From the NCBI GenBank assembly GCA_002812745.2, contig NCSJ02000115.1, positions 59,605-123,604 of the forward strand: a DNA stretch of 64,000 nucleotides, in the 5' to 3' direction. The stretch comes from Scytalidium lignicola (Eukaryota > Ascomycota > Leotiomycetes). Made by a program: the position numbers and the translations under genes. This document shows positions 35,383-46,600 of this stretch, piece after piece (the stretch's first letter is position 1; each line of letters starts with the position of its first letter). The notes under the pieces were generated by a model. That model saw nothing but the letters and a program-made list of their open reading frames with translations, did not search any database and was not told where the DNA came from.

Positions 35383-36334
35383 TGTTTGAAGCCATGGCTC
35401 GTGAACTTGCCGGGAAGTCACCAGCCCTCCTTATCCTGACTGGCCATGACCCTGTCAAAGTTGAGGCTATCATCAAAGAGCTTGCCAATGAGTTCCCAGT
35501 TGTCAAAACGAGGGCTCTCATCTTCGACATCTCTTCCTTCGAGTCCACCAGAAATGCAGCCGCTGAGGTCTTAGCCTATCCCGAACCCAGCATCGATATA
35601 CTCATCAACAACGCTGGAGTCATGAATCTCCCTACACGTACCCTCAGCAAGGACGGCTTCGAGATGCAGCTCGCCATTAACTATCTTGGTGCTTTCCTGT
35701 TTACCAACAGCATCATGCCAAAGCTCCTCGCCAGCAAAGCCCCACGCGTTACTAACGTCACGAGCAATGGTTACGCACTATCACCTTTCCGTTTTGCAGA
35801 CTATAATTTCGATGAAGATAAGTCTAGTAACCTGCCCGAAGACCAGCAGCCGCCCAAGGATAACTGCAAAGATTTTGGAGTGCCTTGGGGGCTGAATTAT
35901 CTCCCGCCCATTGCATACGGCCAGTCCAAGACGGCCATGATCCTCTACACCCGTGAACTAGCCACCAGATTCAAGGACAAAAACTTAGTTGCTACATGTT
36001 GTAATCCAGGACGTATGTTCTGAAAAGCCCTTTTAAGTTATATAGTCATCGGTTTCCTGCTAACGCTCCTATAGCTGTGAAAACAGACTTATGGCGCCAG
36101 ATGCCCCCGGATGTCCGTGAGAGCGTCTTCAGTATGTTCCCGATGAAGAGTCAGTCTCAGGGTGTAGCAACGATATAGGTCTCAGCGCTGGATCAAAAGC
36201 TTGCTTCCAGCAACGGTGCCTACCTCGACGATTGCCAGGTTAAGGATGTTACACCTTTTGCAAGCGACGCAGGAAAAGCGCAAGAGCTGTGGACTCTTTC
36301 AGAGAAACTGACAGGGAAGTCATTTGCGTGGTAG
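35352..36334 (+). pseudogene. Truncated short-chain dehydrogenase/reductase with internal stop
   Basis: SDR fold with recognisable DISSFEST, INNAGVMN, the YxxxK active-site pair (AYGQSKTAM) and NPG motif. The N-terminal TGxxxGxG cofactor loop is missing: homology begins near MFEAMARELAG at about 35382. An intron at 36013-36074 (CTAAC branch, TATAG acceptor) joins CCNPG to a VKTDLWRQMP stretch. In the last exon a TAG at 36176-36178 interrupts otherwise good family sequence (VATI-stop-VSALDQKL ... GAYLDDCQV), which would end at 36332-36334. Two independent lesions argue for a decayed gene. Confidence 0.72.
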
Positions 36335-36936
36335 TTATAACACGGAATCGGTGATCCAATGGTACCGATTACCTTAGTGAGCCGTTTACGCTAGCTTTAC
36401 CCTGCCGGAATGAAATGTGAGATTTATTCTTTCATTAATAGATTTTCCCTTTTAAAATAATCAAGTGAACGAACCCGTACACAGCCTTATCAACATATCT
36501 GATTTTTATGAAAGGTTCTTTTAGCATGTCTGGGTTCACTTATCCACCCAACTTTCCCATGATCTGAATCATCCTCGTACATTCTAATCCATCTTTATGC
36601 AATAAGATTTAAGCAAACACTTACTGCTCGAAAATAATCACGTTTAGGGTCTGCCCCTCTGGTAGTGCGTTTTGTACGTAGACTGTATATTACAGACAGC
36701 CCGGCCGCTCTTGTGCATGGACTTAGGTAGCTAATGCTGTGAATAGGGAGAGAAGCTGTTGAGTATTTTGAGATATATTAGCTATATTTTCCGATTTTCC
36801 CTTTTGAGGATGAAATGAGAATAAGAATCAATAAGTATGGCGAGTTTGAGTGCGAGTAATATAGAGATAAATAATATATATGCGCGGAAAGATGTGAGAT
36901 ATGTTACTTACGTGTTCGTATTTTCCGGCTTAGGTT
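36335..36936. other. Intergenic, AT-rich flank of copia remnant
   Basis: No gene or second LTR is recognised. The 3' LTR of the copia element should lie here but is not visible. Confidence 0.4.
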
Positions 36937-37281
36937 TCAGGATAGCAATACGGTCGATAGTAGTTGGAGTTGGAAGCGGTGGATAGGTTGCTCTAGGATC
37001 TTAGAATTGAACTGTGGAGATAAAACTGTATCGCCTTGAGCGACAGACTGTAAGGAATGTAGAGATTGTGAATAATTTGTTTTCCACAGCGGCTTCAGCA
37101 TCTCGGGCCATAACAGTATCGGTTTTAGAACGTAAGTTGCCTTTAGTGAACCTAATATGAGAAGTGTGAACATGCTTTTAGGAATCCAACGATGGATTAA
37201 ACTGCCCTTAAACCCAAGTAAAATACCTTCTTCAGCTTGAAGAGATATTTTTTGAGATATGAATAAAGATTTTAGAGCCAA
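36937..37281 (-). pseudogene. Copia integrase C-terminal fragment
   Basis: A short ORF with the copia integrase C-terminal pattern AEEGILLGFKGS-x-IHRxWIP followed by non-homologous or decayed residues. The catalytic DDE core is not present. Confidence 0.5.
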
Positions 37282-37371
37282 AAATGCGAAGGTTTGAAAT
37301 ATCGGGTCTGCACACAGTGTCCGGAGGAGTATCCTGTTTTATAGAAGCTTCGAAAGGAGTGATATTACCTT

Positions 37372-38013
37372 CTAAAGTCTTAGTTGTAGGCAACTGCTGA
37401 TGTAAATGGCCAATTTGTGCACTTCATGCCAAAGGGTAGGTGGAATCCCAGCTGTATGAGCATGGTGTGAGTTCTGGTAGGAGGCCGAGCGTTGGCGTTC
37501 AGCCCATATTGGATAATCATCCTCAAGGCCAGAGATAAACATAAATTGATAGAATAGGTCTATGTTGTCGCCTCTAGCAGCTTTCAAATTATCCATCAGT
37601 GAATTGAATGATGCAATATATGCCTTGGTAGAACTAAAATGGCTGTGCTTGATGGATATCAGCTCTGACAGATACTTCTGTTGAAGGGTGCATCATTTTC
37701 CCTTGTACTGAGCTTTCAGAGAATCCCAAGAATCTTTCGCAGTAGGACAATCCTTCACTAATAACACAGCCTCATCATCAATATTGACGTTGATAGACAT
37801 ATGAGCCTTTGCATCGTCCTTACGCCAGGCTTTGGATTCTGCAGAAGCAACATCCTCAGTTGTTTTCGGAATAGAACTCAGACCATTGACATGGTCTTCT
37901 AAAGCTTTGGATTTTAGTAATAACATGACTCTAGAACTCCAGAGATCATAATTTTCCGCTCCTTTTAAGTCGTTGGTCCTTCGGGGGGCGATAAAACCCG
38001 AATCGTCTGACAT
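37372..38013 (-). pseudogene. Copia gag (UBN2-type) with in-frame stop
   Basis: Starts at 38013 with a DUF4219-like opening (LKGAENYDLWSSRVMLLLKS), then the gag core (AKDSWDSLKAQYKGK). A TGA at ~37694-37696 interrupts the frame. The same frame then continues with family-like sequence (LQQKYLSELISIKHSHFSS, SFNSLMDNLKAA). The element is therefore inactive at gag by a single substitution, before counting its deletions. Confidence 0.72.
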
Positions 38014-38095
38014 CTTGACAGACGTGATAAACGCGTAAAACAGAAGCTATAAGGAATAACAAGAGTGCTAACTTAATTAACCGGAGCACATAACC

Positions 38096-38520
38096 TGTTG
38101 AATTACCATGCAGGAAAGCATGTGGTTGTGAAACCTATTGGTGTAGTTGTCTACGGAAACAAAGCATCACGTGAGCTAAACAAATCAACCGGACTAACCA
38201 ATGAGATGACACAAGAGCCAGGATATTTTAATACCTTTTCAATTAATTCACTAATTATTTTTTACGGAGTATGACCCTACTCTTTAGAAAATAGATTTTC
38301 TCTTTAGAATAAAGGAACTGGATATAGCATTTAGATTATTATCATTTTTAGCTTTATTATGTGTTTGGATAAATGAGTTGAGTTGTAATTCAAGGTTGTG
38401 ATGAATTATTATTCGGTGGGGCAGAATAAACCCCAGGTTACACACGACGGTGACACGAGACAACTTTATCTTTCTGCCTGTTTTCTCCGCCTTCACTGTC
38501 CAACCAATACTGTCTCAACA
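38096..38520 (-). repeat. Copia LTR, TGTTGA...TCAACA
   Basis: A 425-bp segment with perfect 6-bp terminal inverted repeats TGTTGA/TCAACA, the standard copia LTR ends, placed directly upstream of gag. On the element strand it is followed by GGTTATGTGCTCC, a plausible primer-binding site. The other LTR was not found, so the inner boundary rests on termini and position only. Confidence 0.65.
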
Positions 38521-39718
38521 ACCCACATCAGTAATGCAGAACAGTAATTAATATTCATTTCGTCCAGGACACAGCACTGCGGCAGTGTCGTCAAAATAAC
38601 TCCCGTAAGCAACCACCCGGTGCAAACCGGCTGCAACCCTTTCGGGTTTTGATACTGTGTTCTGTTCCCACCATTGGAATGCAGCCAAGAAGCAGTCGTT
38701 ACGTTGACCTCAAGCTACCAGCGAGCACCAGTAGCCTTCGAGCGTGCCGAAGCGATTGGCTGAGGGGGGGCAATTTCAACGTCAACTTTCTCCGCTGAAT
38801 GGGGGAAGCCGGAACCCGCCTTTTTGAGACAGCCTTGGGATGGAAAGGCTTGTGAGACGTGTGTGTCTTTGGCGTAGTATCGCGCCTCGCGAGAAGTGAT
38901 GGCTGTTGGGCAAATATCTATCTTTTTTCTCCAATTCTTTGCCTCACCGTCTTTTACTAGCGTTGGACTTGATGTGAGATGAGCTGTAACATTGAAGAGG
39001 TCTTGTTGGACAACGAATTCCTTAACGCTAAGCACCGCCATCGAGAATAACACATGCTTCGGCTTTCAACAAAGGCTTCGATACTGCTTTGATCGAAGCC
39101 GACTCCTAGCTGTGCCCCGCAGATGTCGAATAATAAACACTCGTCCAGGTTCCACTTAGACCCGGTGCTCTACGGAGGATGCCCCATGCAAGGCACTGCA
39201 GGACGCCCCCAAAGGCTCTCAGAGCAAGAGGCATGTGCACCTTCGATAGGCCAATACCACCATCTGCCTTGATTGCAGCATTACCAGCTCTGTGAGACAC
39301 GTTGGTGGCCCTCTTGCGCACTGGTCGAGGGGCAACAGGACGATCTAGCTAGCTTCTGGTGGGGTTTGGCTGGTGCTTCTCATACCTGCTGCTTTCCATT
39401 GGCTGCTTGCACTGCACCACTGTCGAGGGATCATCTGATATGGCCTCGAGAAATTTTAATTTCCTCCTGCGGGCTGCATGCCGACTTTGTTACATTAGCT
39501 GCTGGCTTGCTAGGACAATAGAGCCGGTGCTGGCTAGGGCAGGTAGGTAGGAAAAGAGAGGGACAGGCAGGATATATCTTCCCTTTGTCTCCCTCGCCCT
39601 TCCGTCTTTTCCTTCTTTTTCTTTTCTCACTATTCGATACTCAAGCTCGGTTGCTCGCACAGTATCAACTACTATCGCACCTAACCGCGTCTCATTCACC
39701 GCGAAATGAGAGAGTATC
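38521..39718. other. GC-richer intergenic region upstream of BTA1
   Basis: No supported gene despite several ORFs of 60-112 codons on both strands; none shows a domain. The base composition is clearly GC-richer than the flanking TE. A pyrimidine-rich tract (39575-39640) lies just before the BTA1 start and suits a promoter or 5' UTR. Confidence 0.45.
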
Positions 39719-42576
39719 ATGGCTTCTCTTACCCCTAACATCCTGCCTAGGGATCCTCACGCCCAAATTCTTATAGCAGGAGCAACATTGATTGCTCTAA
39801 TTGGCATAGTTTTTGCCGCAACCTTTGTCAGGGAGGCTAACAAGACACCCATCTCTGGCGAGGAACCGAGTGCTATCACCTCATTCCTGCGTTTCTTCTA
39901 TGCGTCTTTCCTGAAGCCGCACGAAACGGAAGTCACGAGCCAACAAGATGCACTCGAGAGCTTCTACAAAGCCCAAGCGGGCGTTTATGACGCAACAAGG
40001 AAGACGTTGTTGCGTGGAAGGGAGGATATGTTGGGGTTGGTTGCTGCGCAGCTAGTTCACAAGGCCGCCACCGAACGTACTCACGATCCCAAGCGTATCT
40101 GGGTTGATGTAAGTTTGCCCTTCTGCCAAATGCAATCCCGCTAGTCCCCCCTCTCCACAGAGAATAGCCTAGGAACCTAACTGTGGCGGTCCCTTCAGAT
40201 CGGTGGAGGAACAGGCTGGAACATTGAAGCTATGTCAGAATTCGTTTCAGTGCCCGACTTCTTCTCCAGCGTCTACCTCGTCGATTTCTCTCCTTCTCTC
40301 TGCGAAGTGGCTAGGAAACGGTTCGAGCGTCTCGGCTGGAAAAACGTGAAAGTCGTGTGCCAAGATGCAAGAGCCTTCCGCCTTGAGGATCATGAGCCGG
40401 GTCTCTCTGAATCTACGGAGGTAGCTCGATATCCGTCGATCTACTATCAGGATCCCCGTCCTAGTGTTGTTGGTGCGGATCTCATAACTATGTCCTATAG
40501 TCTGTCCATGATTGTAAGTGCAGAATGCGTTTTACTTTGCAAAGTTTCTGGGGCTAATAATTTGCTGGTAGCCTGATTTCTATTCGGTCATCGATTCTCT
40601 CTCCGACCTGATTTCTCCTTCCGGCATTATTGGTGTTGTGGATTTCTATGTTCAATCGATCGTCGATTTGTCTTGCAGAAACTACACTGGTGGAGTTATC
40701 AATCGTCATGTCAACTGGTTTGGGAGATTGTTTTGGCGTGCATGGTTCGATGTCGACCGAGTCGGGCTTGAACCGAGTCGCAGGGACTATCTCGAATATC
40801 GATTCGGAACGCTTATCAGCTCGGATTCCCGCAATAAGCTGCTTGGGTCGATCCCCTATTATGTCTGGCTTGGCCGTCCTAAGAAACCCAGCTCCGAACT
40901 TGGCGATTCTAGCTATTCTCATGAGATCGTAGAGCGCCTCGATGCAGCAGTTACGGAATCCCCGTATCTGTCACCCATCAATCACACCAAGGCTTTGTCA
41001 CAAAGCGTCGAGAGCTCTAAGCGAGAGATTCGTTCTAAAGCTTTCGATGCTGCTATTGTGAATCTCTCCTCCAACCTTCCACTTCCATCCTTCTTCTACC
41101 AAAATCACCACTGGCGAATCTACTACGATGATCAGCTTAAGAAGCATACCCAGTTCAAGAACGAATATATCTACGCTTTCACCTGGGAAGATTCTCGCGT
41201 GGATCAACGACTTCTGAAACTTGGTTCGTCTGACGTGGTCCTGGCGATTACAAGTGCAGGAGATAATATCCTCTCCTATGCCTTGTCCAGCCCAGCCAGA
41301 ATTCACGCTGTTGATCTCAACCCATCGCAGAACCATCTCCTGGAATTGAAGGTCGCATCTTACACTGTACTTCCTTATACCGATTTCTGGAAGATCTTCG
41401 GTGAAGGAAAACACCCCGACTTCCGCTCCTTGCTCGTCAACCGCCTCTCTCCGCATCTTTCTAGCCGTGCATTTCAGTACTGGATTAACAACGCCCATAT
41501 TTTCACCAGTAAACGTTCAAAGGGTCTCTATGATAGTGGTGGCTCGAAATATGCCCTTCGCATTGTCAGACTGCTCTCAACTGCTCTGGGTTTCAAGTCC
41601 GAGGTTAAAAATCTTCTGGAAGCGAAGACTCTCAATGAGCAGCGAGATATCTGGGATAAGAAGATCAGACCATACATCATGTCTCGTCTACTCTCTTACT
41701 TCGTCGTCAGCCAGGAAAGCTTTCTGTGGGCTGCGCTCGGTGTTCCAGTGAACCAACTTGCTATGCTAGAAGCTGACCACCAAACTTCCACTCTTGACGC
41801 TTCAGAATCGAAATCCGAGTCCGCTGACAATAACGGAAAGCGTAACCGTGGCGCTGCAGTCTGGAACTACATGGTACAGACTCTTGACCCTGTCATCGCT
41901 ACTTCCCTTATCAGTCAAGACAACCCATACTACCACGTCTGTCTCGCCGGCCACTTCTCGCCGCAATGCCACCCTGACTATCTCTCTCCTAAATCACACC
42001 AGAAACTCTCTCGCGGTGGAGCGTTCGACGGCCTAAGAATTCACACCGATGAGATCAACGAAGTAGTCAGCCGACTTGCACCAGGAACATTGACGGTTGC
42101 AGTGGTCATGGATAGTATGGACTGGTTTAGTCCACCATCGGTGAATGGCAAGGGAGGAGGAGAAGAAGCGGAAAAGCAGATCCGGAAGCTCAATCGGGCT
42201 TTGAAGATTGGCGGACGGGTCTTGTTGAGGAGTGCGGCGCTTCAGCCGTGGTATGTGAGTCTTTTCGAGGAGCTGGGATTCTCTGCTAAGAGAGTCGGTG
42301 CGAGGATTGATGGGGCTTGCATTGACCGGTATGTCTATCTCCGCCAATTTATTTCTTCTCATACAATTCTTCCCGCATATTCTTGCTGGCCTATTTCGGG
42401 GCACATTTACTAATTCATGCTGTGATACTAGTGTCAACATGTACGCATCTTGCTACATCCTTACCAAGACCAAAGACCTCGTCCCCATCATGCCAACGTC
42501 CAAAGCCAAAGGATCACCCAGGCGCTCGAATTCCTCATCTGCTGCTTCGGTGGATTTGGAGACTCTTGAGATATGA
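39719..42576 (+). CDS. BTA1: Betaine lipid (DGTS) synthase, bifunctional
   Basis: Makes diacylglyceryl-N,N,N-trimethylhomoserine, a phosphorus-free lipid that can replace phosphatidylcholine. Exons are 39719-40108, 40199-40513, 40572-42328 and 42432-42576, giving 868 aa. An N-terminal membrane segment (~17-36) precedes a SAM methyltransferase domain whose GxGxG loop is rebuilt by the first splice (WVD|IGGGTGWN), with VYLVDFSPSL and CQDA following. The C-terminal half is the BtaA-like 3-amino-3-carboxypropyl transferase (NEYIYAFTWEDSRVD, ITSAGDNILSYAL, IHAVDLNPSQNHLLELK). So the BtaB-like methyltransferase is N-terminal and the BtaA-like part C-terminal. Phosphate-starvation control is known for fungal BTA1; I did not find a CACGTG in the upstream region. 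Confidence 0.94.
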
Positions 42577-43699
42577 TGCTATCTCTTTTCCTCTAAAGGC
42601 GCGATTCGAGGGATTGTGGATGGAGAACTAGATGGTGGGAGAGAGATATGAAGAGAAAAGAGATTGTAGGATGGATCCGTTGCATGGCACCACATTCATT
42701 TGAAAGACGTAGATTATGATGAAATTTGATCAATTGCTATGATACCTTTATCCTCATTGCTGATTTTGAAGAAGCCCACTTTTTGTTGGTTGTGAGGAAG
42801 AGAACAGTGGCTCCAAGATAAGAAATGGCCACGGCGTCTCTCTACTTCCTCTATGCCCTTTTTTCCCCCAAGCCGAAGGTAGCTCTCTTACTCCCTACCT
42901 CTTTTGAAACCATTATTTTTGCTTGCCTTTCCCGCCACTTCTCTCCTTCCTTTGCCATCCTGGCTCAAATAACGCTGCTTGCTTTTTAAGAGTGCGGCTA
43001 TTTTTGGTAATTACATCATCAACACTAGGTGGCGTCCAATCACATTGACGTTACGCACACATCTAATGCAATAATGAAAAGCTTTGCGTTTGGTAGGATG
43101 GTTCAACAGCAGTAAGCAATAATCAGCATCAGCATCAGCTTTGTGGTTCTGCGATGAAGAACTAGCCAACATGATGTCCAGTGGAATACACGGGGTTTCT
43201 TAGTATGCTGACGGCACCCAATTGTGAATTAACTACGGATATTGTTTAATTATGCGCTGGACGAGCAAGCAAGCAAGCAAACGCACGCACGGCCGAGGCT
43301 GGTGCGCGAGGCTGAAAGAATTTCGATAATTAACTCTTTCTTTACCGACTTTATGCAAGTCTAGACCATATATGGACTAGCGTCATGCCGGTGGATAACT
43401 ATCGCCATCACAGATTCTTGGTCCAAAGATTTTTGTGATTTTTGTAAACTCCTTCTCTCAAAAGGAATCCGAGCTCAATCCCAGCCAGCTGCTGTGTTTG
43501 TTCCTCGTTTCTTTTTTGAGAACCAGCACACTTCTATTTGTCTAGACGGAACTTGCAATTTGTGGTGTTTCTAGGACAAATTTTCAGTGATCGGACGCGT
43601 CGATCCTAGAGCGGGGGAAGCTTCNTTTTTTTGTTTGGGNTTTTTTTTTATCGCTTCGNTTTTCTCTGTCTGCCCCACGCGCGCAGAGGAAAAACAAAA
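42577..43699. other. Intergenic upstream of the pyrimidine gene
   Basis: Holds the BTA1 3' flank and the promoter of the CPSase/ATCase gene. A CCAAT box lies near 43036, a TGACGTTA CRE-like site at ~43047, an AAGC/ACGC microrepeat at 43264-43290 and an MCB (ACGCGT) at 43595-43600. Three Ns (43625, 43640, 43659) sit in T tracts just before the start codon. Confidence 0.45.
43595..43600. promoter_or_regulatory. ACGCGT (MCB) near the pyrimidine gene start
   Basis: A single MluI cell-cycle box 100 bp before the ATG. It may be promoter or 5' UTR. A lone 6-mer is weak evidence. Confidence 0.3.
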
Positions 43700-46600
43700 A
43701 TGGCTGAGATTCCTCAACCTCCTATTTCCGCGCAAATTCGAGATGTCGAAGATGATGGCTTCGTCAGTCTCGAGCTCGAGGATGGCTCGATCTATCAAGG
43801 GTACAGCTTCGGCGCGAAGAAGAGTGTCGCCGGAGAATTGGTCTTCCAGACAGGCATGGTGGGGTACCCCGAGTCCGTAACTGATCCCTCATATCGCGGT
43901 CAACTTCTCGTCATAACCTTCCCTCTGGTTGGGAACTATGGCGTGCCTTCTCGAGACACGGTTGATGAGCTGGTTAAGGATATTCCAGCCCATTTCGAGT
44001 CCTCTCAAATTCACATTGCCGGTCTGATTGTCGCCTCTTATGCCGGGGAACAATTTTCCCATTATCTTGCAACATCGTCGCTGGGTACTTGGCTTAAGGA
44101 GCAGGGTATTCCTGCTATATATGGTGTTGATACCAGGGCATTGACTAAGAAAATTCGAGAGGAAGGTAGCATGCTTGGGCGCATGCTGCTGCAGAAGAAA
44201 GCCGTAAATGGATACACAAATAGCAAGGTAAATGGTACCACGACTGAATTGACTTCCGAAAACTGGAGAGCACACTTCGAATCTATAGATTGGGTGAACC
44301 CGAATTCCAAGAATCTTGTAGCAGATGGTGAGTTTCTTGTGTGCTTGCTTCCGGCCCTGATGACGCAGGGCTGATCAAGTTTTTTTCTCCAACAGTATCG
44401 ATACGGGAACCCAAGTTATTCTCTCCTCCTACATCATCTGCTTTAAAACACCCATCTGGTAGACCCCTCCGTGTCTTGTGTCTTGATGTTGGAATGAAAT
44501 ATAATCAATTGCGCTGCCTTCTCAGAAGAGGCGTAGAAGTCTTAGTCTGCCCATGGGACTACGACTTCCCTGCCTTAGCCGGCAAAGATTATGACGGTCT
44601 TTTTATCTCCAATGGTCCGGGTGATCCTGCTGTGATGGATAAGACTGTGAAACATATTAGAGTTGCCATGGAGGAGAACCGTACACCTATATTCGGTATC
44701 TGTCTTGGCCACCAACTGCTGGCAAGAGCGGCCGGAGCCAACACATTGAAAATGAAGTTTGGTAATCGCGGTCACAACATCCCCTGCACAAATCTGCTCA
44801 CTGGGAAGTGTCACATTACTTCTCAGAACCACGGTTATGCAGTCGATGCAGACAGCCTGCCGTCATATTGGACTGAGCTCTTCGTCAACGCTAATGATGG
44901 AAGCAACGAGGGCATTCGCCATACAAAACGGCCATATTTCAGCGTTCAATTCCATCCAGAAAGTACTCCGGGTCCCAGAGATACTGAATTTCTGTTCGAT
45001 GTTTTTGTTGATACGATCAAGAGCACTATTGCTGACCGGTCCTTGCTCTCGGAATCTGTTCATTTTCCAGGAGGCGAGGCTGCTGAGAATGCACGGATGC
45101 ATCCAAGAACTGAAGTCAAGAAGGCGCTTGTTCTTGGTAGCGGTGGTCTGAGTATTGGACAAGCCGGAGAATTCGACTACTCAGGAAGCCAGGCTATTAA
45201 GGCTCTGAAAGAAGAAGGAATTTATACCGTTCTAATCAACCCTAATATTGCTACAATCCAGACATCGAAGGGTTTAGCGGACAAAGTATACTTCCTGCCA
45301 GTCACAGCAGAATTTGTTCGCAAGGTCATTAAACATGAAAGACCTGATGCTATATATGTTACCTTCGGAGGCCAGACCGCTCTTCAGGTAGGTATTCAAC
45401 TCCACGATGAGTTTGAGGCACTCGGTGTCAAGGTTCTTGGAACGCCCATCGAGACGATCATCACTACTGAAGACCGAGAATTATTTGCTCGAAGCATGGA
45501 ATCTATTGGTGAGAAGTGTGCAAAGTCGGGTTCTGCTAGCACTGTTGAGGAGGCTTTGCAAGTCGTCAAACCTATCGGCTTTCCAGTAATCGTGCGTGCC
45601 GCTTATGCCCTTGGTGGACTTGGAAGTGGTTTTGCAGAAAACGAGGCAGAACTTATTGCTCTTTGCAACAAGGCCTTTGCGGCTAGCCCTCAGGTCCTGA
45701 TCGAACGAAGTATGAAGGGCTGGAAAGAAATCGAATATGAGGTTGTCCGAGATGCAATGGATAATTGTATCACTGTTTGTAACATGGAGAACTTTGATCC
45801 TCTCGGTATCCACACTGGAGATTCCATCGTCGTTGCTCCTTCGCAGACTCTTTCTGATGAGGATTACAATATGCTGAGAACAACAGCCGTCAATGTAATT
45901 CGTCATCTGGGTGTTGTTGGCGAATGTAACATCCAATACGCTCTGAATCCCTTCTCTAAGGAATATTGTATCATTGAGGTCAATGCAAGATTGTCTCGGT
46001 CTTCCGCGCTGGCTTCAAAGGCTACAGGCTATCCACTGGCTTTCATCGCTGCCAAACTTGGGCTGGGAATTCCTCTAAATGAGATCTCCAACTCGGTTAC
46101 GAAGGTCACTTGTGCCTGCTTTGAGCCATCTCTTGACTACGTCGTGGTTAAGATGCCCCGTTGGGACTTGAAGAAGTTTACTCGGGTTTCTACTCAGCTT
46201 GGATCCTCCATGAAAAGCGTCGGCGAGGTTATGAGTATTGGAAGAACCTTCGAGGAGGCCATACAGAAAGCTATTCGAGCCATTGACTTCCATAACCTGG
46301 GGTTCAACGAGACAAAGGCACTCATGTCTATTGATGACGAGTTACAAACTCCTTCCGATCAGCGTCTCTTCGCCATCGCTAATGCCATGCATTCTGGTTA
46401 CTCTGTTGATAAGATATGGGAAATGACCAAAATCGACAAGTGGTTCTTGAATAAGCTCAAAGGGCTCAGCGACTTTGGCAAGTTCATGACTACCTTCACT
46501 GCTTCCACAGTCTCAATTGATCTTCTGAAGCAAGCTAAGCAGCTTGGATTCTGTGATCGACAGCTGGCAAAGTTCTGGAACTCTAATGAGCTTGCTGTTC

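Larger units (their letters stand above)
36937..38520 (-). mobile_element. Degenerate Ty1/copia LTR retrotransposon
   Basis: The element is read on the minus strand. It has an upstream LTR (38096-38520), a gag region (38013-~37372) and, after an internal deletion, a fragment resembling the C-terminal integrase region (AEEGILLGFKGSLIHRWIPKS near 37200). Protease, the integrase core and most of the RT are missing. No matching second LTR is seen. Confidence 0.75.

Noticed and set aside
36747..36760. GCTGTTGAG as start of the missing copia 3' LTR
   Set aside because: Similarity to the known LTR stops after six bases, with no matching TCAACA end at a suitable distance.
38700..39560. Overlapping ORFs of 60-112 codons on both strands
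   Set aside because: They overlap each other in different frames, lack recognisable motifs and lie in GC-richer DNA where stop codons are rarer.
43264..43290. AAGC/ACGC microrepeat as a CRISPR-like or functional repeat
   Set aside because: Only a few 4-bp units; simple-sequence slippage explains it.
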